From assembly GCF_000178955.2 (NCBI RefSeq), contig NC_016631.1:6076001-6140000 (forward strand): a stretch of DNA of 64,000 nucleotides, in the 5' to 3' direction. Of the stretch, positions 24,977 through 33,870 are shown piece by piece; the stretch's first letter is position 1; each line of letters begins with the position of its first letter. The notes under the pieces are model-generated. The model was not told the DNA's origin and made no database searches. It saw only the letters and a list, made by a program, of their open reading frames with translations. The stretch comes from Granulicella mallensis MP5ACTX8 (GTDB lineage Bacteria > Acidobacteriota > Terriglobia > Terriglobales > Acidobacteriaceae). The position numbers and the translations under genes were made by a program.

Positions 24977-24993
24977 AAAGACGGCGCTAAAAC

Positions 24994-26490
24994 CTACCCC
25001 TGCGACCCGTACAACAAAACGGCACTGGCAGGCGCAACAATCGACGCCTCACGAAACTTCGACGGCTCCGTAAGTTCTACCTTGGTAGAAGCCAACGATG
25101 GCGCGCTCAACGTGAACGCCAGGCTGTAGCCCGCCAGATCGATGTGAAGCGCTTTTGCCTTGTCCTTGTTGATGATCGCGACAACGATCTGGCCGGTGGG
25201 CAGCTTCGCTGCAAAGGCCGTGGCGTTCACCTCGCCGGAGTTGAAGTCGACCGGGATAAACGTCGCCCCGGCAAAGTGCCCGGCGAACCGCATGCCGTAA
25301 GACACGGGCTCGGCGACATAGCGGCCTTCAACCTCAGCGATGGGCGTATAGAACGGGCGCGGATGCGGAGCCTTGGGGTCGGGCATTAGCAACTCGCCGG
25401 GCAGCGTGCCGCCAAGAGAGTCCGCCACAGCCTTGCCGCTGCCGCCGTGCAGGTTCGCTCCTGCGTAACCGAGGGAGGCGAGGGTCAGCAGGTAGTCCGC
25501 CGACCAGAGCGCAGCACCAAAGACATCCGACATACCCGGACGGCCGCCACGGTAGCAGCTATTGCCCTCCGTCATGCGGTACTTCGTGCCGATCCTGGCG
25601 GCTGCAGCGCGGGTCGTCTCGGCTACGCTCTGTACCTTGGGATTGGACTTGAGCAGTTCGTCGAGATTGGCCTTGGGGTTCGATGGAGGTCCGGTGAAGT
25701 AGTAGTGGTGCGAGATGGCAGCGATCTCCGGGTGCTCGTGCATGGCAGCGAGACGGGTGGAGATGGTGGTCGACCATTCCGGATTGCCGGCGGTATCGGG
25801 CAATCCGAAGCGCGCGGAGGGAACGCGGGCGCGGATGGCGTTGGCGGCGGCGAGCCACTCGTCGAGATAGGCGTCGGCAGTCCACTTGGCCTTCTCGCGG
25901 AAGCGGCGTGTGAAGCCGTCGGGCTCATTGCCGACCTGGAAGTATTCGAGTTTGGAGCCGAGCGTCTTCGCGACGAAGACAGCCTCCTCCGCAGCGCGTG
26001 CGGGCGTGCTGGTACCGAGATTGATTCCGTACAGGCAGGTCCAGCCGGTCGCGTCGAGGAAGGAGCGAAGATTCGTGACGGCCTCAGGAGTGACGGAATA
26101 AGCAAGCTCCTGAAAAGGGCGCTCGTCCGGTCCTGGAGTGACGATGACGACACTGGGCGGCAGAGGCGGCTGCTTGCTGGTGGGCGTGGGCTTCCACCAG
26201 CCGACGTCAGAGGTGTTACCGCCGATGCGGAGAACACCATTCGGAGAAAGCTCGCGGAACCGCGCGACGAGGCCTTCGTTGTTGGCCGAAAAGAAAGCGG
26301 GGTCGGAGAGCTGCTGCGTCTCGTAGCTCAGGCCGATGAAGTTCTGCGGAACCGTGGGGCCGGGGGCGTCAGGATGCAGCGTGAGTTTCGCAACAGCAGC
26401 AGGAGATTGGGCAAGAGCGCGGAGAGAGGGAAGCGTTGCCGCAGTAGCGGCGGTCGTAAGCAGAAAGCGTCGGCGGTCCATGAACTTCAT
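24994..26490 (-). CDS. Tat-exported glycoside hydrolase, GH79 (beta-glucuronidase) type
   Basis: A 498-residue (beta/alpha)8-barrel hydrolase. An N-terminal twin-arginine signal (D-R-R-R-F-L-L-T-T-A-A-T-A-A-T-L) predicts Tat export. The acid/base Glu lies in F-Q-V-G-N-E-P-D (around residue 190) and the candidate nucleophile Glu in R-M-T-E-G-N-S (around 305). L-R-I-G-G-N-T-S-D and the C-terminal beta domain fit GH79, which cleaves glucuronide or 4-O-methylglucuronide from plant arabinogalactan proteins and similar glycans. Start could be ATG 26490 or 26481; neither has a strong Shine-Dalgarno. A perfect AAAGCGCTTT palindrome lies 42 bases upstream. Confidence 0.8.
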   Translation of the reverse strand: MKFMDRRRFLLTTAATAATLPSLRALAQSPAAVAKLTLHPDAPGPTVPQNFIGLSYETQQLSDPAFFSANNEGLVARFRELSPNGVLRIGGNTSDVGWWKPTPTSKQPPLPPSVVIVTPGPDERPFQELAYSVTPEAVTNLRSFLDATGWTCLYGINLGTSTPARAAEEAVFVAKTLGSKLEYFQVGNEPDGFTRRFREKAKWTADAYLDEWLAAANAIRARVPSARFGLPDTAGNPEWSTTISTRLAAMHEHPEIAAISHHYYFTGPPSNPKANLDELLKSNPKVQSVAETTRAAAARIGTKYRMTEGNSCYRGGRPGMSDVFGAALWSADYLLTLASLGYAGANLHGGSGKAVADSLGGTLPGELLMPDPKAPHPRPFYTPIAEVEGRYVAEPVSYGMRFAGHFAGATFIPVDFNSGEVNATAFAAKLPTGQIVVAIINKDKAKALHIDLAGYSLAFTLSAPSLASTKVELTEPSKFREASIVAPASAVLLYGSQG

Positions 26491-26531
26491 GCACAGAAGG
26501 GTATGGGTTACAGACGAGAAGTTGCAAGTGT

Positions 26532-26541
26532 AAAGCGCTTT
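26532..26541. promoter_or_regulatory. Palindromic operator candidate AAAGCGCTTT upstream of the GH79-type gene
   Basis: A perfect 10-base palindrome 42 bases upstream of the hydrolase start. The A-rich arms around a central GCGC are typical of LacI/GalR-family operators. No such regulator is in the window. Confidence 0.35.
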
Positions 26542-26676
26542 TATTAGGTGTTATAGCTTTTCTGCCGTCAACTGAGATGTAGCCGAACGAACCTGCTTCT
26601 CGCCCGGCCCACAAACTTCGAGGGTCGGGTGGAAGCAGAGTGGTTTGGCTTTTAGCTACGAGTTTCGAGAGGCGAG

Positions 26677-27735
26677 TTACGAGTGCTGCATGACCTGCTT
26701 CGCGAAGCGTGCCATCTCCGTGTGCTGCGGCGAGGATTGCAGCAGCACGAGCGAGCAGCCTGCGCCTTCGAAGTCGGCGAGGCGCTGCTTGACCTGTTCG
26801 GGTGTACCGATCAGGCCGCTGTGCAGACCGCGGTTGGAGACAGAATAATCGCGCAGGTTGATCTTCTTTTCAAGCTGCGAGCCGGTAACCCACTGCTGAA
26901 AGTTGGCGAAGCCGGCGGGCGATTGCGAGGGGTCGGGCTGCGCGGTAATGCGATCGACCTCCTGCTGCGCCTCGGCCTCTGAGTCGCGCAGGATGCAGTA
27001 GCCTGTGACGCCGAAGGTCATCGGCGGCAGGCCTGTCTTTTCGCGGCGCTGCTTCATGTCGGTAACTTTGGCAGCGATGGTATTGGGATCGTCGCCGTGC
27101 ATCAGGTAGGCGTCGCACTTGGCGGCGATGAGGTTCTTCGCGGTCTCTGATTCGCCCCCGGCATAGAGCGTGGGACGGCCAGAGCTTGCGCCGCCCGAAT
27201 AGGTGCGATGCGGAAACGGTTTGGGCGAGAGGAGATTGTCTTCGACGTTGTAGAAGCGGCCGGAGTGCGAGGTGTGCTGCTGACTCCAGCAGTTGTCGAG
27301 GACGTCGAGCCACTCGTTCGTACGGGCGTAGCGGTCATCGTGTTCGTCAAAGGCGATGCCGTACTTCTTCGCCTCGTCCGCCCACCAACTCGAGACGACA
27401 TTCAACGTCAGCCGACCGCCGCTGATGCGATCGATGTTTGCAGCCTGCTTGGCAAGCAATGCGGGATTGTGGAACGTGGGCCGAACGGCAACCATCAGTT
27501 CGAGCTTCTTCGTCACCGCTGCGAGCGCCGCAGCGGTCGACCAGGCGTCGAGCGAGTCGGACTCGGGCCCCTTGATGTCGTTGAGGTTCAGCTCAGCGAT
27601 GAGAGTGAGGTCGTAGCCGAGTTCTTCAGCCTGCTCGCAGAGCGCGCGGGTGTACTCCCACGTCGCGGGCATCCGTTCGTCGTCGATGTTGCGAAGCCAG
27701 CCGCCGAAGACGGGAAGCCAGAAGCCATAACGCAT
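26677..27735 (-). CDS. LLM-class FMN-dependent monooxygenase (SsuD/SfnG-like)
   Basis: A 352-residue luciferase-like (beta/alpha)8-barrel flavin monooxygenase. Characteristic stretches are F-W-L-P-V-F-G-G-W-L-R-N, T-L-I-A-E-L-N-L-N-D-I-K-G, V-A-V-R-P-T-F-H-N-P-A-L-L-A-K-Q-A-A-N-I-D and G-R-L-T-L-N-V-V-S-S-W-W-A-D-E. These fit the alkanesulfonate/sulfone monooxygenase branch, which uses FMNH2 from a separate reductase to desulfonate organosulfur compounds. No flavin reductase or sulfonate ABC transporter is adjacent. It lies 33 bases downstream of the ATP-grasp gene on the same strand... the two may be co-transcribed. Exact substrate unknown. Confidence 0.82.
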   Translation of the reverse strand: MRYGFWLPVFGGWLRNIDDERMPATWEYTRALCEQAEELGYDLTLIAELNLNDIKGPESDSLDAWSTAAALAAVTKKLELMVAVRPTFHNPALLAKQAANIDRISGGRLTLNVVSSWWADEAKKYGIAFDEHDDRYARTNEWLDVLDNCWSQQHTSHSGRFYNVEDNLLSPKPFPHRTYSGGASSGRPTLYAGGESETAKNLIAAKCDAYLMHGDDPNTIAAKVTDMKQRREKTGLPPMTFGVTGYCILRDSEAEAQQEVDRITAQPDPSQSPAGFANFQQWVTGSQLEKKINLRDYSVSNRGLHSGLIGTPEQVKQRLADFEGAGCSLVLLQSSPQHTEMARFAKQVMQHS

Positions 27736-27767
27736 GTGTTGTCCGATCTCCGTTCGCGTGTTGTCTG

Positions 27768-28763
27768 TTACTGTGCGCTGAGAGCGGACACACCGGCCTC
27801 AGCTTCGAGCCAGTCCACCAGCTTCGCAAAGGGATCGAAGCCGATGACGTTCGGCCCATCGGCGACGAAGTTACTCAGCGCATTGGTGTCGTAGTAGTAG
27901 CGCTGGCCGTCGCGTGAGTCGGTGATGTACTCCACGCCACCGATGTCGATGCCGGAGTGGCGCATGATCGTCTCAACGTCCGCAATCGCTTCGGCCGGAG
28001 GCGTGTAGCCTTCGACCGTGATGCCGGACTTGGGGGCATCGATGGCGCAGGCGGCGCGGTTCAGATCAACGCCGGTGGTCGTCCGGCAGATGTCTGCGGG
28101 GCACAGGTCGAAGGTCTCGCCCGTGATGTGGACCTTGATCGCGTAGAGGAACTTGCCGTTCAGAACTTCGACGCGGACGATGTGCGCATCCTGTGCGGGG
28201 ATGAACTCCTGCACGAGGGCTGTCGAATCGAGACCGAACTGAAGCGCATCGGGGGAGCCGGGCTCAGCGGCAATCGCGGCGCGAAGCTGCGACATGCCGT
28301 CGAAGCGCTTGACGCCAGCACCGCTGCCGCCGATGTTTGGCTTGACGACGATGGGCCAGCGTAGACCTTCGCTCGCGGCTTCCGCCTGTGCGGGCCGGTG
28401 GATGACGCGGGCCTTGGGATAGGCGATGCCGAGAGAGTCCATCAGCGTAAGCTGGCCGGCCTTGCTGAGCTCGGAACTGAACGCCTTGAAGCCGTTGATC
28501 ACCTTCACGCCGCGGCTCTCGAGGTGCTCGAGATAGCCGAGAGTGTAGAAGATCTGGTCGCCATGGTCGCGATTCCACGCCGAGGGCGACATGCGGTTGA
28601 AGACCAGCGAATACTTCTCCTCGGGATGATCCTCGGGCGAGTAGAAGTGGTCGGGCGCAAACAGCTTCACGTAAGGCGTGCCGCGACGGTCAAGCTCGAC
28701 GAAGAGCGGTTTGAACCAGTTCGGCTGCTCGTAGTAGATCGCGATGGGGAGTGAGTTCGTCAT
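27768..28763 (-). CDS. ATP-grasp superfamily protein (RimK/glutathione-synthetase-like)
   Basis: A 331-residue enzyme. The frame stays open far upstream, but ATG 28763 (MTNSLPIAIYYEQPNWF) begins the conserved fold and the upstream part is antisense to the CoA-transferase genes. The ATP-grasp core shows W-P-I-V-V-K-P-N-I-G-G-S-G-A-G-V (phosphate-binding loop) and I-D-I-G-G-V-E-Y-I near the end, with a catalytic metal-binding Asp/Asn in Y-Y-Y-D-T-N-A-L-S-N. Such enzymes ligate a carboxylate to an amine or thiol via acyl phosphate. Substrates cannot be told. It is followed by the flavin monooxygenase gene on the same strand and is divergent from the CoA-transferase genes. Confidence 0.8.
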   Translation of the reverse strand: MTNSLPIAIYYEQPNWFKPLFVELDRRGTPYVKLFAPDHFYSPEDHPEEKYSLVFNRMSPSAWNRDHGDQIFYTLGYLEHLESRGVKVINGFKAFSSELSKAGQLTLMDSLGIAYPKARVIHRPAQAEAASEGLRWPIVVKPNIGGSGAGVKRFDGMSQLRAAIAAEPGSPDALQFGLDSTALVQEFIPAQDAHIVRVEVLNGKFLYAIKVHITGETFDLCPADICRTTTGVDLNRAACAIDAPKSGITVEGYTPPAEAIADVETIMRHSGIDIGGVEYITDSRDGQRYYYDTNALSNFVADGPNVIGFDPFAKLVDWLEAEAGVSALSAQ

Positions 28764-28919
28764 CTTGTTCAGGATAAGACGTGCGAGGGGGTCTTGGCGA
28801 TGCAGGGGGCGATGCAGGTTTGACCTCGCTTCCGTGAGACGCGTACTCTCGGCTTTCGGTCTGCGCCGGTTACAGGCCGGAAGAAATGACGTCGGGCAGT
28901 CGTCCGGCGGGTGTAACGG

Positions 28920-29624
28920 ATGAACAAGGTCTTCGAAAGTGCGGATGCGGCGTTGCACGACCTCCCCGAGGGAGCAATCGTCATGCTTGGCGGTTTTGGG
29001 CTGTGCGGCATTCCTGAGAACTCCATCGCGGCCCTGATCCGGCGCGGCGTGCGTGGGCTGCACACCATCTCCAACAACATGGGCGTCGACGGCTTCGGCC
29101 TGGGCCTGATGCTGGAGGCCGGGCTGATCGCCTCGCACACCGGAAGCTATGTCGGTGAAAACAAGCTGCTGGAACAGCAGGTGATTGCGGGCAAACTGAA
29201 GGTCAACCTGATCCCGCAGGGCACGCTGGCGGAGGGGATTCGTGCAGGCGGAGCGGGGATTCCCGCCTTCTACACCCCGGCGGGTGTAGGCACAGTGATC
29301 GCCGAAGGAAAAGAGACGCGCGAGTTCGACGGCAAGATGTATCTGCTGGAGAGGGCCCTGCATGCGGACTTTGCCCTGATAAAGGCCTGGCGCGGCGATC
29401 GTGCGGGAAATCTCGTCTATAGGCGGACGGCCCGGAACTTCAATCCGATGATGGCCACAGCCGCGCGTGTGACGGTCGCCGAGGTGGAAGAGCTGGTCGA
29501 GCCGGGCGAGCTGGATCCGGACCTGATTCATACGCCGGGAATCTACGTGCAGCGAATCTACTGCGCGCCGTGCGAGAAGAGGATCGAGCGAAGAACCGTG
29601 CGCAAGGTGGAGGCACCCCGATGA
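28920..29624 (+). CDS. 3-oxoacid CoA-transferase, subunit A
   Basis: A 234-residue subunit of a class I CoA-transferase. The glycine-rich [14 protein letters not shown] and [10 protein letters not shown] stretches are typical of ScoA/AtoD-like alpha subunits. With subunit B it would move CoA from succinyl-CoA to acetoacetate or a similar 3-oxoacid. Its stop overlaps the start of subunit B by four bases (ATGA at 29621-29624), so translation is coupled. Confidence 0.92.
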   Translation: MNKVFESADAALHDLPEGAIVMLGGFGLCGIPENSIAALIRRGVRGLHTISNNMGVDGFGLGLMLEAGLIASHTGSYVGENKLLEQQVIAGKLKVNLIPQGTLAEGIRAGGAGIPAFYTPAGVGTVIAEGKETREFDGKMYLLERALHADFALIKAWRGDRAGNLVYRRTARNFNPMMATAARVTVAEVEELVEPGELDPDLIHTPGIYVQRIYCAPCEKRIERRTVRKVEAPR

Positions 29625-30304
29625 GCTCTGAGATATTGGCAAAGACCGCGGATACGGCCAAGCGCGACCGCATTGTGCGGCGTGTGGCGCAGGAGCTGCG
29701 CGATGGCTTTTATGTGAACCTCGGCATCGGCATGCCTACGCTGATCGCTAACCATGTGCCGACGGGGATGGATGTCGTGCTGCAGTCGGAGAATGGGATG
29801 CTCGGCATTGGACCCTATCCGCTGGAGGGCGAAGAAGACCCGGACCTCATCAACGCAGGCAAGGAGACGGTGTCCGTGCTGCCGGGAACGTCCTTCTTCT
29901 CTTCGGCAGAGAGCTTCGCGATGATCCGCGGCGGCCACGTCGACCTGAGCATCCTCGGCGCAATGGAGGTCGATGAACAGGGCTCGCTGGCCAACTGGAT
30001 GATCCCCGGCAAGGTCGTCAAAGGTATGGGCGGGGCGATGGATCTGGTCGCGAGCGCGCGGAGGGTGATCGTCGCCATGGAGCACACGACACGCGAAGGC
30101 CGGCCCAAGATCCTGCACCGCTGCACACTGCCGCTCACCGGCGTGAGCGTCGTTCATACGATTGCGACAGAGCTGGCGTGGATCGTAGTCACACCCGAGG
30201 GATTGGTTCTGGAAGAGATCGCGGAAGGCGTAACGGTGGAACAGGTGCAGGCAGCGACGGAGGCGAAGTTGATCATCTCGCCGAGGTTGAAGGCGATGCT
30301 TTAG
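29621..30304 (+). CDS. 3-oxoacid CoA-transferase, subunit B
   Basis: A 227-residue subunit carrying the catalytic glutamate in [11 protein letters not shown], which forms the glutamyl-CoA thioester in class I transferases. N-L-G-I-G-M-P-T-L and [14 protein letters not shown] are also typical of ScoB. I chose ATG 29621 (MSSEILAK), inside the ATGA overlap, over an upstream in-frame start. Its 3' end overlaps the convergent RES toxin gene by 32 bases, which is unusual and suggests that the toxin pair arrived later or that the toxin's tail is degenerate. Confidence 0.92.
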   Translation: MSSEILAKTADTAKRDRIVRRVAQELRDGFYVNLGIGMPTLIANHVPTGMDVVLQSENGMLGIGPYPLEGEEDPDLINAGKETVSVLPGTSFFSSAESFAMIRGGHVDLSILGAMEVDEQGSLANWMIPGKVVKGMGGAMDLVASARRVIVAMEHTTREGRPKILHRCTLPLTGVSVVHTIATELAWIVVTPEGLVLEEIAEGVTVEQVQAATEAKLIISPRLKAML

Positions 30305-30923
30305 AGCTGTGCAAGCCTATTGGCTTGGGAATCAACCCGGTCACTTCGGCTTGAAGAAGACCGTTCTGGTCAAGCACCGCGACGCGCTCTCCGACAACGA
30401 GGGATTCGACAAGAATATCCAGGCAATACCCTTGCGGATTCACGGCGCTTGGGACCTTCAGGGCGGATATATTTCCGGAGCGAAAACAGGCCTGCCCAAG
30501 TTGTTGCGTGGGCGTCTCCTGATTGCGTGCATTCGCGATGAAGCGTGAAGGAGTATTGCTGATCAACTCCTCATGCGACGTGCCCAGATCGGCGTAGAGG
30601 TTCTCAACCGTAAGATCCAGAACGCGCAACAGCGTGCAGTCGAGCGTAAGAATCAGGTCTGGATTGCGAGGTACGCCGCGCAATCGCTCCTTGGCGTCGA
30701 GGAAGAGAGCCTCAACCTCAAGCAGCGCGGTCAACTGGCTGTCCGCGCTATAGAGGACTGGAAACATGCGCGGCGCATTGAATCGGCCACCGCGCTCGAA
30801 GGCTCCGATGGCAGACAGAGGCGATGCCCGCCACCGGTCCGCGATGACACGAAAGCTGAACCCTGCCTGGGAAACGAGCGGGGCCTTCTCCAAAACCGGA
30901 ATGAGTCTTTCAACAGAGTGCAA
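30273..30923 (-). CDS. RES-domain toxin (NAD+-degrading family)
   Basis: A 216-residue RES-domain protein. Family features are the early [33 protein letters not shown] (the R-Y-S-E-like core) and [16 protein letters not shown] toxins such as MbcT deplete NAD+. The only possible start downstream of an in-frame TAG is a TTG at 30923, 11 bases after the antitoxin stop, so translation may be weak or coupled. The length is somewhat above typical RES toxins because the C-terminal tail runs into the convergent CoA-transferase gene. Confidence 0.8.
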   Translation of the reverse strand: MHSVERLIPVLEKAPLVSQAGFSFRVIADRWRASPLSAIGAFERGGRFNAPRMFPVLYSADSQLTALLEVEALFLDAKERLRGVPRNPDLILTLDCTLLRVLDLTVENLYADLGTSHEELISNTPSRFIANARNQETPTQQLGQACFRSGNISALKVPSAVNPQGYCLDILVESLVVGERVAVLDQNGLLQAEVTGLIPKPIGLHSSKASPSTSAR

Positions 30924-30934
30924 TGGCTACTCGA

Positions 30935-31309
30935 TCAGGCGGGTTGCCGGAAATTCATAGCATCGACGAATAACTCCAACGGGGCAAGATCGCCGTTCTG
31001 GATGAACTCGATCGGAGCATGGTTCTCAAGATGCCGATTGGGCGCATTGAGAAAGATGCGCGCATTGCCTTTATCGCCAGCGTAGAGGTCCACGAGCGCC
31101 ACCCAGATACGATAGAGCCGCCGCAGTCCGCCCTGCAGGCTGCTGGCATCGGGATGCTTGCGAACACCAGGAGCCTTGCGGCCAATGGCCTCCGCAATCG
31201 TGCCGACGGGGACATTCATCTCGCGAGCGATCCGCGCCGCGTCCAGGCGACCGGTCTGCGGATTGAAGAGCACGGGTTCCGTCACTTGAAATACATGAGC
31301 AGCAGCCAT
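30935..31309 (-). CDS. Xre/MbcA/ParS-type antitoxin (DUF2384)
   Basis: A 124-residue antitoxin. I chose ATG 31309 (MAAAHVFQV) because GGAGGTG lies just upstream; the longer frame has no ribosome site. The N-terminal half has a helix-turn-helix (A-A-R-I-A-R-E-M-N-V-P-V-G-T-I-A-E-A-I-G). The C-terminal half is the toxin-binding antitoxin domain ending D-G-D/N-G-D-L-A-P-L-E-L-F. It precedes the RES toxin in the standard antitoxin-first order and probably represses its own promoter. Confidence 0.82.
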   Translation of the reverse strand: MAAAHVFQVTEPVLFNPQTGRLDAARIAREMNVPVGTIAEAIGRKAPGVRKHPDASSLQGGLRRLYRIWVALVDLYAGDKGNARIFLNAPNRHLENHAPIEFIQNGDLAPLELFVDAMNFRQPA

Positions 31310-31436
31310 CGAACACCTCCAATATAGGATCATAAGGTATCGAAAAGGTTGCGTCAAAGTAGCTTTATTGTAGCCAAACTCATACTATAAGCCGATAGAA
31401 GCAAGAAGTAGTAAGATTTGCTACTATGAGGACTTT

Positions 31437-31700
31437 ATGCCGGATATCCAAAAAGTAAGCGTTGCGCTAACAGGCGAACAACTTACAGCTCTGAAAGCCG
31501 CTGTTGAAACCGGGGAGTATGCAACGACCAGCGAGATCGTCCGTGAGGCCCTTCGCGATTGGCAGTTCAAACACGAACAGCGTCAGTTGGATATCAAACG
31601 GCTCAGGGAGATGTGGGCTGAGGGGAAGGCCAGCGGACCTGCCGTGCCTCTGGATTTTGCCGAATTGCGACAGGAAGCCCGGCAAACCAATAAGCGTTAG
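31437..31700 (+). CDS. ParD-like ribbon-helix-helix antitoxin without a toxin partner
   Basis: An 87-residue protein of the ParD/CC2985 type: V-S-V-A-L-T-G-E-Q-L-T-A-L-K-A-A-V-E-T-G-E-Y-A-T-T-S-E-I-V-R-E-A-L-R-D-W, with a charged C-terminal toxin-binding helix. In ParDE operons a parE toxin gene normally overlaps or follows at once. Here the only sequence after the stop is a long inverted-repeat element from 31722, and no ParE-like frame exists. It is divergent from the RES/Xre pair, sharing its upstream region. It could be an orphan antitoxin left after loss of its toxin. Confidence 0.8.
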   Translation: MPDIQKVSVALTGEQLTALKAAVETGEYATTSEIVREALRDWQFKHEQRQLDIKRLREMWAEGKASGPAVPLDFAELRQEARQTNKR

Positions 31701-31721
31701 GGCCGTTCCACTGCAGTCGCA

Positions 31722-31883
31722 CCAAAACTGTCATCTCGACCGAAGCATGATGGCTTTATCGTCATGCGTAGTGGAGAGACCTGCAGGTTGCCCGCGCAGG
31801 CGATAGTGCCAGTACAAACAAGCTGCAGGTCTCTCCACTACGGCGGCAAAGAACGCCGCCTTCGGTCGAGATGACAGTTTTGG
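31722..31883. repeat. Long inverted-repeat element, family A copy 1
   Basis: Perfect 24-base arms at 31722-31745 and 31860-31883 (each containing CATCTCGACCGAAG or its inverse). Inside are second arms, GTGGAGAGACCTGCAG and its inverse. It begins 22 bases after the orphan ParD stop. Copies 2 and 3 are at 52014-52161 and 61744-61906. Confidence 0.88.
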
Positions 31884-31962
31884 GGGTGATCTCGTCGGAA
31901 ACAATACCCTATAGAGTGGATCTGTGTTCAGAGTCGACCTAACTCGTCCGTTTTAGTTCCAG

Positions 31963-32018
31963 AACAAGAAAGCCCCTCTTTGCGGCAGTAAATCACCGCA
32001 AAAAGGGGCTTTCTTGTT
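31963..32018 (-). terminator. Strong intrinsic terminator of the RNA helicase gene
   Basis: A 23-base arm at 31963-31985 pairs with 31996-32018 with one mismatch, forming a hairpin with GCCCC/GGGGC core and T-rich flanks on the minus strand. It lies eight bases past the helicase stop codon. Confidence 0.8.
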
Positions 32019-32025
32019 TCATCCG

Positions 32026-33498
32026 TTAGCGTCCGCGGCTGGCGCCACGGCCGTTGCGAGGTCCGCCGCTACCGCTACGCGAGCGGCCACCACCGGCAGG
32101 GCCACGTGAGCCCGAGTTGGAGCGGCCGAAGTTCCCGCCGCCGCTGCGCGAACGCTGCGGTGCCGGCTGGCTGCTGGAGTCGGCGTCGCCGCTCTTCCAG
32201 CTACGCGTCTCCATCTGCAGCAGATCGCCGCCTGCAGCGTTGTTCATGTCGATGGGCTGGTTGCGCTGTTCCTTCTCGAGGTTCTTATCGGCCTCGTGCC
32301 ACTGGAACTTGATCTTCAGCTCGCGCTCCAGCTTGCGGGCGTCGCCCTTTTCGAGCGGTGTCACGAAGGTCGTCGCCACACCCTTTGCACCCGCACGGCC
32401 GGTGCGGCCGATACGGTGAACAAAGTCGTCCGAGCCGTTGGGCAGATCGTAGTTCACGACATGCGCGATGTGCGAGACGTCGATGCCGCGAGCGGCTACG
32501 TCGGTCGCCACCAGGATGCGGGCCTTGCCCATCGTGAAGTTTCTGAGGGCTGCGGTGCGCTGCGACTGCGAGCGATCGCCATGAATAACCTCGGTCAGAT
32601 GGCCGGCCTTCTCGAGCTTCTTGGCGATGCGGTCCGCGCCGTGCTTGGTGCGCGAGAAGACGAGGTAGGTGCCCTCTTCTTCCTTCAGCATCTTGTCCAG
32701 TTGCGCGAGCTTCTGGTCCTGCATGACGGTGTAGACGCGGAGTTCAACGCGGTCGCTCGGCTTCGAGGTGGTGCCGATCTCGATGCGGACGGGGTTGTTC
32801 ACGTAGTCGCGAACGATCTCGCGGATGCTGGCATCCAGCGTGGCCGAGTAGCACATGGTCTGGCGATCTTTCGGCAGGGCCTGCACGATGCGCTTGATGG
32901 CAGGGAGAAAGCCCATGTCCAGCATGCGGTCGACTTCGTCGAGCACGAGCATGTCGACGTCCTTGAGCGAAACCGAACGGCGGCGCAGGAAGTCTTCCAG
33001 GCGGCCGGGGGTTGCAACCACCAGGCGAGGGCCACGGCTCAGCTGCTCGAGCTGCGTGTTCTCCGAGAGACCACCGCAAACCAGCACGGCATCGCTCTTG
33101 AGCGTGGGGCAGATCTTGAAGTAGGAGTCCAGTACCTGCATCGCGAGCTCGCGCGTGGGCAGCAGGATCAGGGCCAGGATGGGGTTCTTCGCGCCACGGG
33201 TCGAGGGCTTCGAGATCTCTTCGAGGCGATCGATCATGGGGATCAGGAAGCTGAGGGTCTTGCCGGTGCCGGTAGAGGCGGTAGCAAGGATGTCGTCGCC
33301 TTCAAGCGCGGGAGGAATGGCTCCGGCCTGCACGGGCGTCGGCGTAACGAAACCGGCGGCGGCGAGGCGGTCCTTGAGGGGCTGTGAGATGTCGAAGTCG
33401 GCAAAGGTGACGGTAGTAGCAGCGTCGGTGGCGATGATGGTCCGCGTGGGTTCCAGGGGTTCGGGGTTCAAAATTGATTCAAGCGTAAGAGTAGACAA
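32026..33498 (-). CDS. DEAD-box ATP-dependent RNA helicase (RhlE-like)
   Basis: A 490-residue RNA helicase. Motifs in order: Q motif (F-A-D-F-D-I, Q at V-Q-A-G), I (A-S-T-G-T-G-K-T), Ia (P-T-R-E-L-A), II (D-E-V-D rather than D-E-A-D), III (S-A-T), V (A-R-G-I-D-V) and VI (H-R-I-G-R-T-G-R-A-G). The C-terminal 60 residues are rich in Arg/Gly/Ser, an RNA-binding tail. The start is a TTG at 33498 with AAGGAA at the right distance. Family role is remodelling rRNA or mRNA duplexes, often in the cold. Confidence 0.93.
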   Translation of the reverse strand: MSTLTLESILNPEPLEPTRTIIATDAATTVTFADFDISQPLKDRLAAAGFVTPTPVQAGAIPPALEGDDILATASTGTGKTLSFLIPMIDRLEEISKPSTRGAKNPILALILLPTRELAMQVLDSYFKICPTLKSDAVLVCGGLSENTQLEQLSRGPRLVVATPGRLEDFLRRRSVSLKDVDMLVLDEVDRMLDMGFLPAIKRIVQALPKDRQTMCYSATLDASIREIVRDYVNNPVRIEIGTTSKPSDRVELRVYTVMQDQKLAQLDKMLKEEEGTYLVFSRTKHGADRIAKKLEKAGHLTEVIHGDRSQSQRTAALRNFTMGKARILVATDVAARGIDVSHIAHVVNYDLPNGSDDFVHRIGRTGRAGAKGVATTFVTPLEKGDARKLERELKIKFQWHEADKNLEKEQRNQPIDMNNAAGGDLLQMETRSWKSGDADSSSQPAPQRSRSGGGNFGRSNSGSRGPAGGGRSRSGSGGPRNGRGASRGR

Positions 33499-33870
33499 GA
33501 TATTCCTTCAAAAACAGGTGGATGAAGCGGCGAACAAATGCAGAGACGCAGACCGGCATAGGCGCACGATAGGCGTCATGGATTCCGATTCAGCATTGCC
33601 TGGTTTCATTCCCATTTCCGAAGCTCGGAGGGTTCGAAGCACTGCTGCTGCACGGCGAGGAAAGTCCCGATGGACCGACCTTCTAGCCAGAGCAACCAAC
33701 GCACATAAAGCAAGCGGTGGAAGGGGTACAGGGTGGTTGGCGTTCGCGGTCTCTGGCCAGACTCGAATCCATTTGGAGTCATCTGCCCGCGGCGCCCTGC
33801 GTCTAGTTTTCAACGCAATTTCATTGTAGCACGTGCGATGTTCGCATCGATGAGGTATTCCCACAGAAGC

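Noticed and set aside
28764-29642. Extended N-terminus of the ATP-grasp protein
   Set aside because: The in-frame extension is antisense to the CoA-transferase genes and lacks any conserved sequence; ATG 28763 begins the fold.
32296-33387. 363-residue frame on the plus strand
   Set aside because: Antisense to the DEAD-box helicase, no family features.
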